Below, in pieces: positions 6,244 to 6,867 of a stretch of DNA of 6,867 nucleotides. The position numbers and the translations under genes are program-made. Source of the DNA: DATHYZ01 sp035458865. GTDB taxonomy: Bacteria > Chloroflexota > Limnocylindria > Limnocylindrales > CSP1-4. Below the pieces are notes generated by a model, which saw nothing but the letters and a program-made list of their open reading frames with translations, was not told the DNA's origin and searched no databases. Numbering within the stretch: position 1 is the first letter of the stretch; every line of letters begins with the position of its first letter. Location: contig DATHYZ010000011.1 of NCBI GenBank assembly GCA_035458865.1, positions 1 to 6,867 of the forward strand. The letters are read 5' to 3'.

Positions 6244-6867
6244 ATGACCGTCCTCGTCGTCGGCGGCGGGATCACCGGCCTGACGGCGGCCCATGCCCTG
6301 GGAGCCGCGGGGCTCCCGACCGTGCTCGTCGAGGCGACCGACCGCCTTGGTGGCAAGGTCCGGACCGAGCGCACGGACGGCTTCCTGGTCGAGACCGGGC
6401 CCGACTCGTTCATCAGCTACCGGCCGGCCGCGCTGGAGCTCGCCCGCGAGCTCGGCCTGGCCGACGCGATCATCCGGCCGACGGAGCCGCGCACCGTCAC
6501 CGTGCGGATCGGCGGGCGCTTCGTGCGCCTGCCGGATGGCATGGGGCTCGTCCTGCCGACGCGGATGCGGCCGTTCGTGACCACCCGGATGTTCTCGCCG
6601 CTCGAGAAGGCCCGGATGGGCCTGGACCTCGTCCTGCCGCGCCGGCTCGACGGGGTCGACGTGGCAGTCGGGCCGTTCCTCCGGCGGCGACTCGGTGGCG
6701 CCCTCGTGGACCGCCTCGCCGGGCCGCTCATCGGCGGGGTGTACGGGACCCCGATCGACGAGCTCAGCCTCGACGCCGTCGTCCCCCAGCTCCGGGGCGC
6801 CGAGCGGGAGCATCGCAGCCTGCTGCTGGCGAGCCTGGCCCAGGGCCGAGCCCGCCGCCGCTCGGGG
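6244..6867 (+). CDS. hemY: FAD-dependent coproporphyrinogen III / protoporphyrinogen IX oxidase, 5' part (runs off the window)
   Basis: 208 residues are visible with no stop, against about 450-480 for the family, so the C-terminal part lies beyond base 6867. The N-terminus has the FAD Rossmann motif VVGGGITGL (5-13, GxGxxG), the ribose-binding E30 in LVEATDRLGGKV (28-39), and ETGPDSF (50-56), all typical of HemY/CgoX. Further on, GPLIGGVYGTPIDELSLDAV (160-179) matches the conserved segment that reads GIYAGD..LSL in Bacillus HemY. The family oxidises the porphyrinogen ring using oxygen. Next to a coproporphyrin-type ferrochelatase, coproporphyrinogen III is the more likely substrate (alternative symbol cgoX), though sequence alone does not prove this. 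It starts 22 bases after the radical SAM gene, with AGGG at 6234-6237 six bases before the ATG. No promoter or terminator is evident in that gap, so it is probably in the same operon. Confidence 0.95.
   Translation, partial: MTVLVVGGGITGLTAAHALGAAGLPTVLVEATDRLGGKVRTERTDGFLVETGPDSFISYRPAALELARELGLADAIIRPTEPRTVTVRIGGRFVRLPDGMGLVLPTRMRPFVTTRMFSPLEKARMGLDLVLPRRLDGVDVAVGPFLRRRLGGALVDRLAGPLIGGVYGTPIDELSLDAVVPQLRGAEREHRSLLLASLAQGRARRRSG

Noticed and set aside
4460..6247. 595-codon + strand open frame overlapping hemH and the radical SAM gene
   Set aside because: Arg/Pro/Gly-rich shadow frame with no motifs; the radical SAM frame carries the conserved cysteines instead.
4206..6413. 735-codon open frame on the minus strand opposite hemH, the radical SAM gene and hemY
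   Set aside because: Low-complexity Arg/Gly/Asp/Val-rich translation with no recognisable motif; it spans three convincing + strand genes and is expected from GC-rich codon bias.

Overview
This window is the interior of a single, densely packed haem-biosynthesis operon, with every gene on the + strand. The DNA is very G+C rich, with third codon positions almost always G or C. That composition explains the long spurious open frames on both strands. Together with the gene content (C5-pathway hemL, a short Bacillus-type ferrochelatase, an FAD-dependent HemY/CgoX, and a three-cysteine zinc-type HemB), it suggests a high-GC monoderm-like bacterium. A Chloroflexota lineage is my first guess and an Actinomycetota relative my second. 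This placement is inference; no rRNA or other marker gene is present.

Layout: the 3' part of hemD (1-636, start upstream of the window), hemB (633-1673), hemL (1670-2956), hemE (2953-4047), hemH/cpfC (4044-5000), a radical SAM/SPASM-like enzyme (5004-6221, or from 5028), and the 5' part of hemY/cgoX (6244 to the window edge). The first four junctions are all 4-base ATGA start/stop overlaps, which implies one transcript and translational coupling. The junction before the radical SAM gene is a short gap, and 22 bases precede hemY. No promoter, terminator, RNA gene, mobile element or CRISPR array is visible, and no gene-free stretch exceeds 22-27 bases.

Pathway reading: HemL makes 5-aminolevulinate from glutamate-1-semialdehyde, HemB condenses it to porphobilinogen, HemD closes the ring to uroporphyrinogen III, and HemE decarboxylates that to coproporphyrinogen III. 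The ferrochelatase resembles the Bacillus coproporphyrin ferrochelatase, including a Tyr in the MAYG motif. With the adjacent FAD oxidase, this points to the coproporphyrin-dependent branch: CgoX oxidises coproporphyrinogen III and CpfC inserts iron to give coproheme.

The open step is coproheme to haem b, normally done by ChdC (HemQ). No chdC is seen here. Instead, a radical SAM enzyme with one cysteine-rich C-terminal cluster site lies between cpfC and cgoX. It is the most interesting gene in the window, as a candidate AhbD-like coproheme decarboxylase or another haem-tailoring enzyme. It also carries an unusual in-frame four-unit Gly-Gly-His-Pro repeat near its N-terminus.
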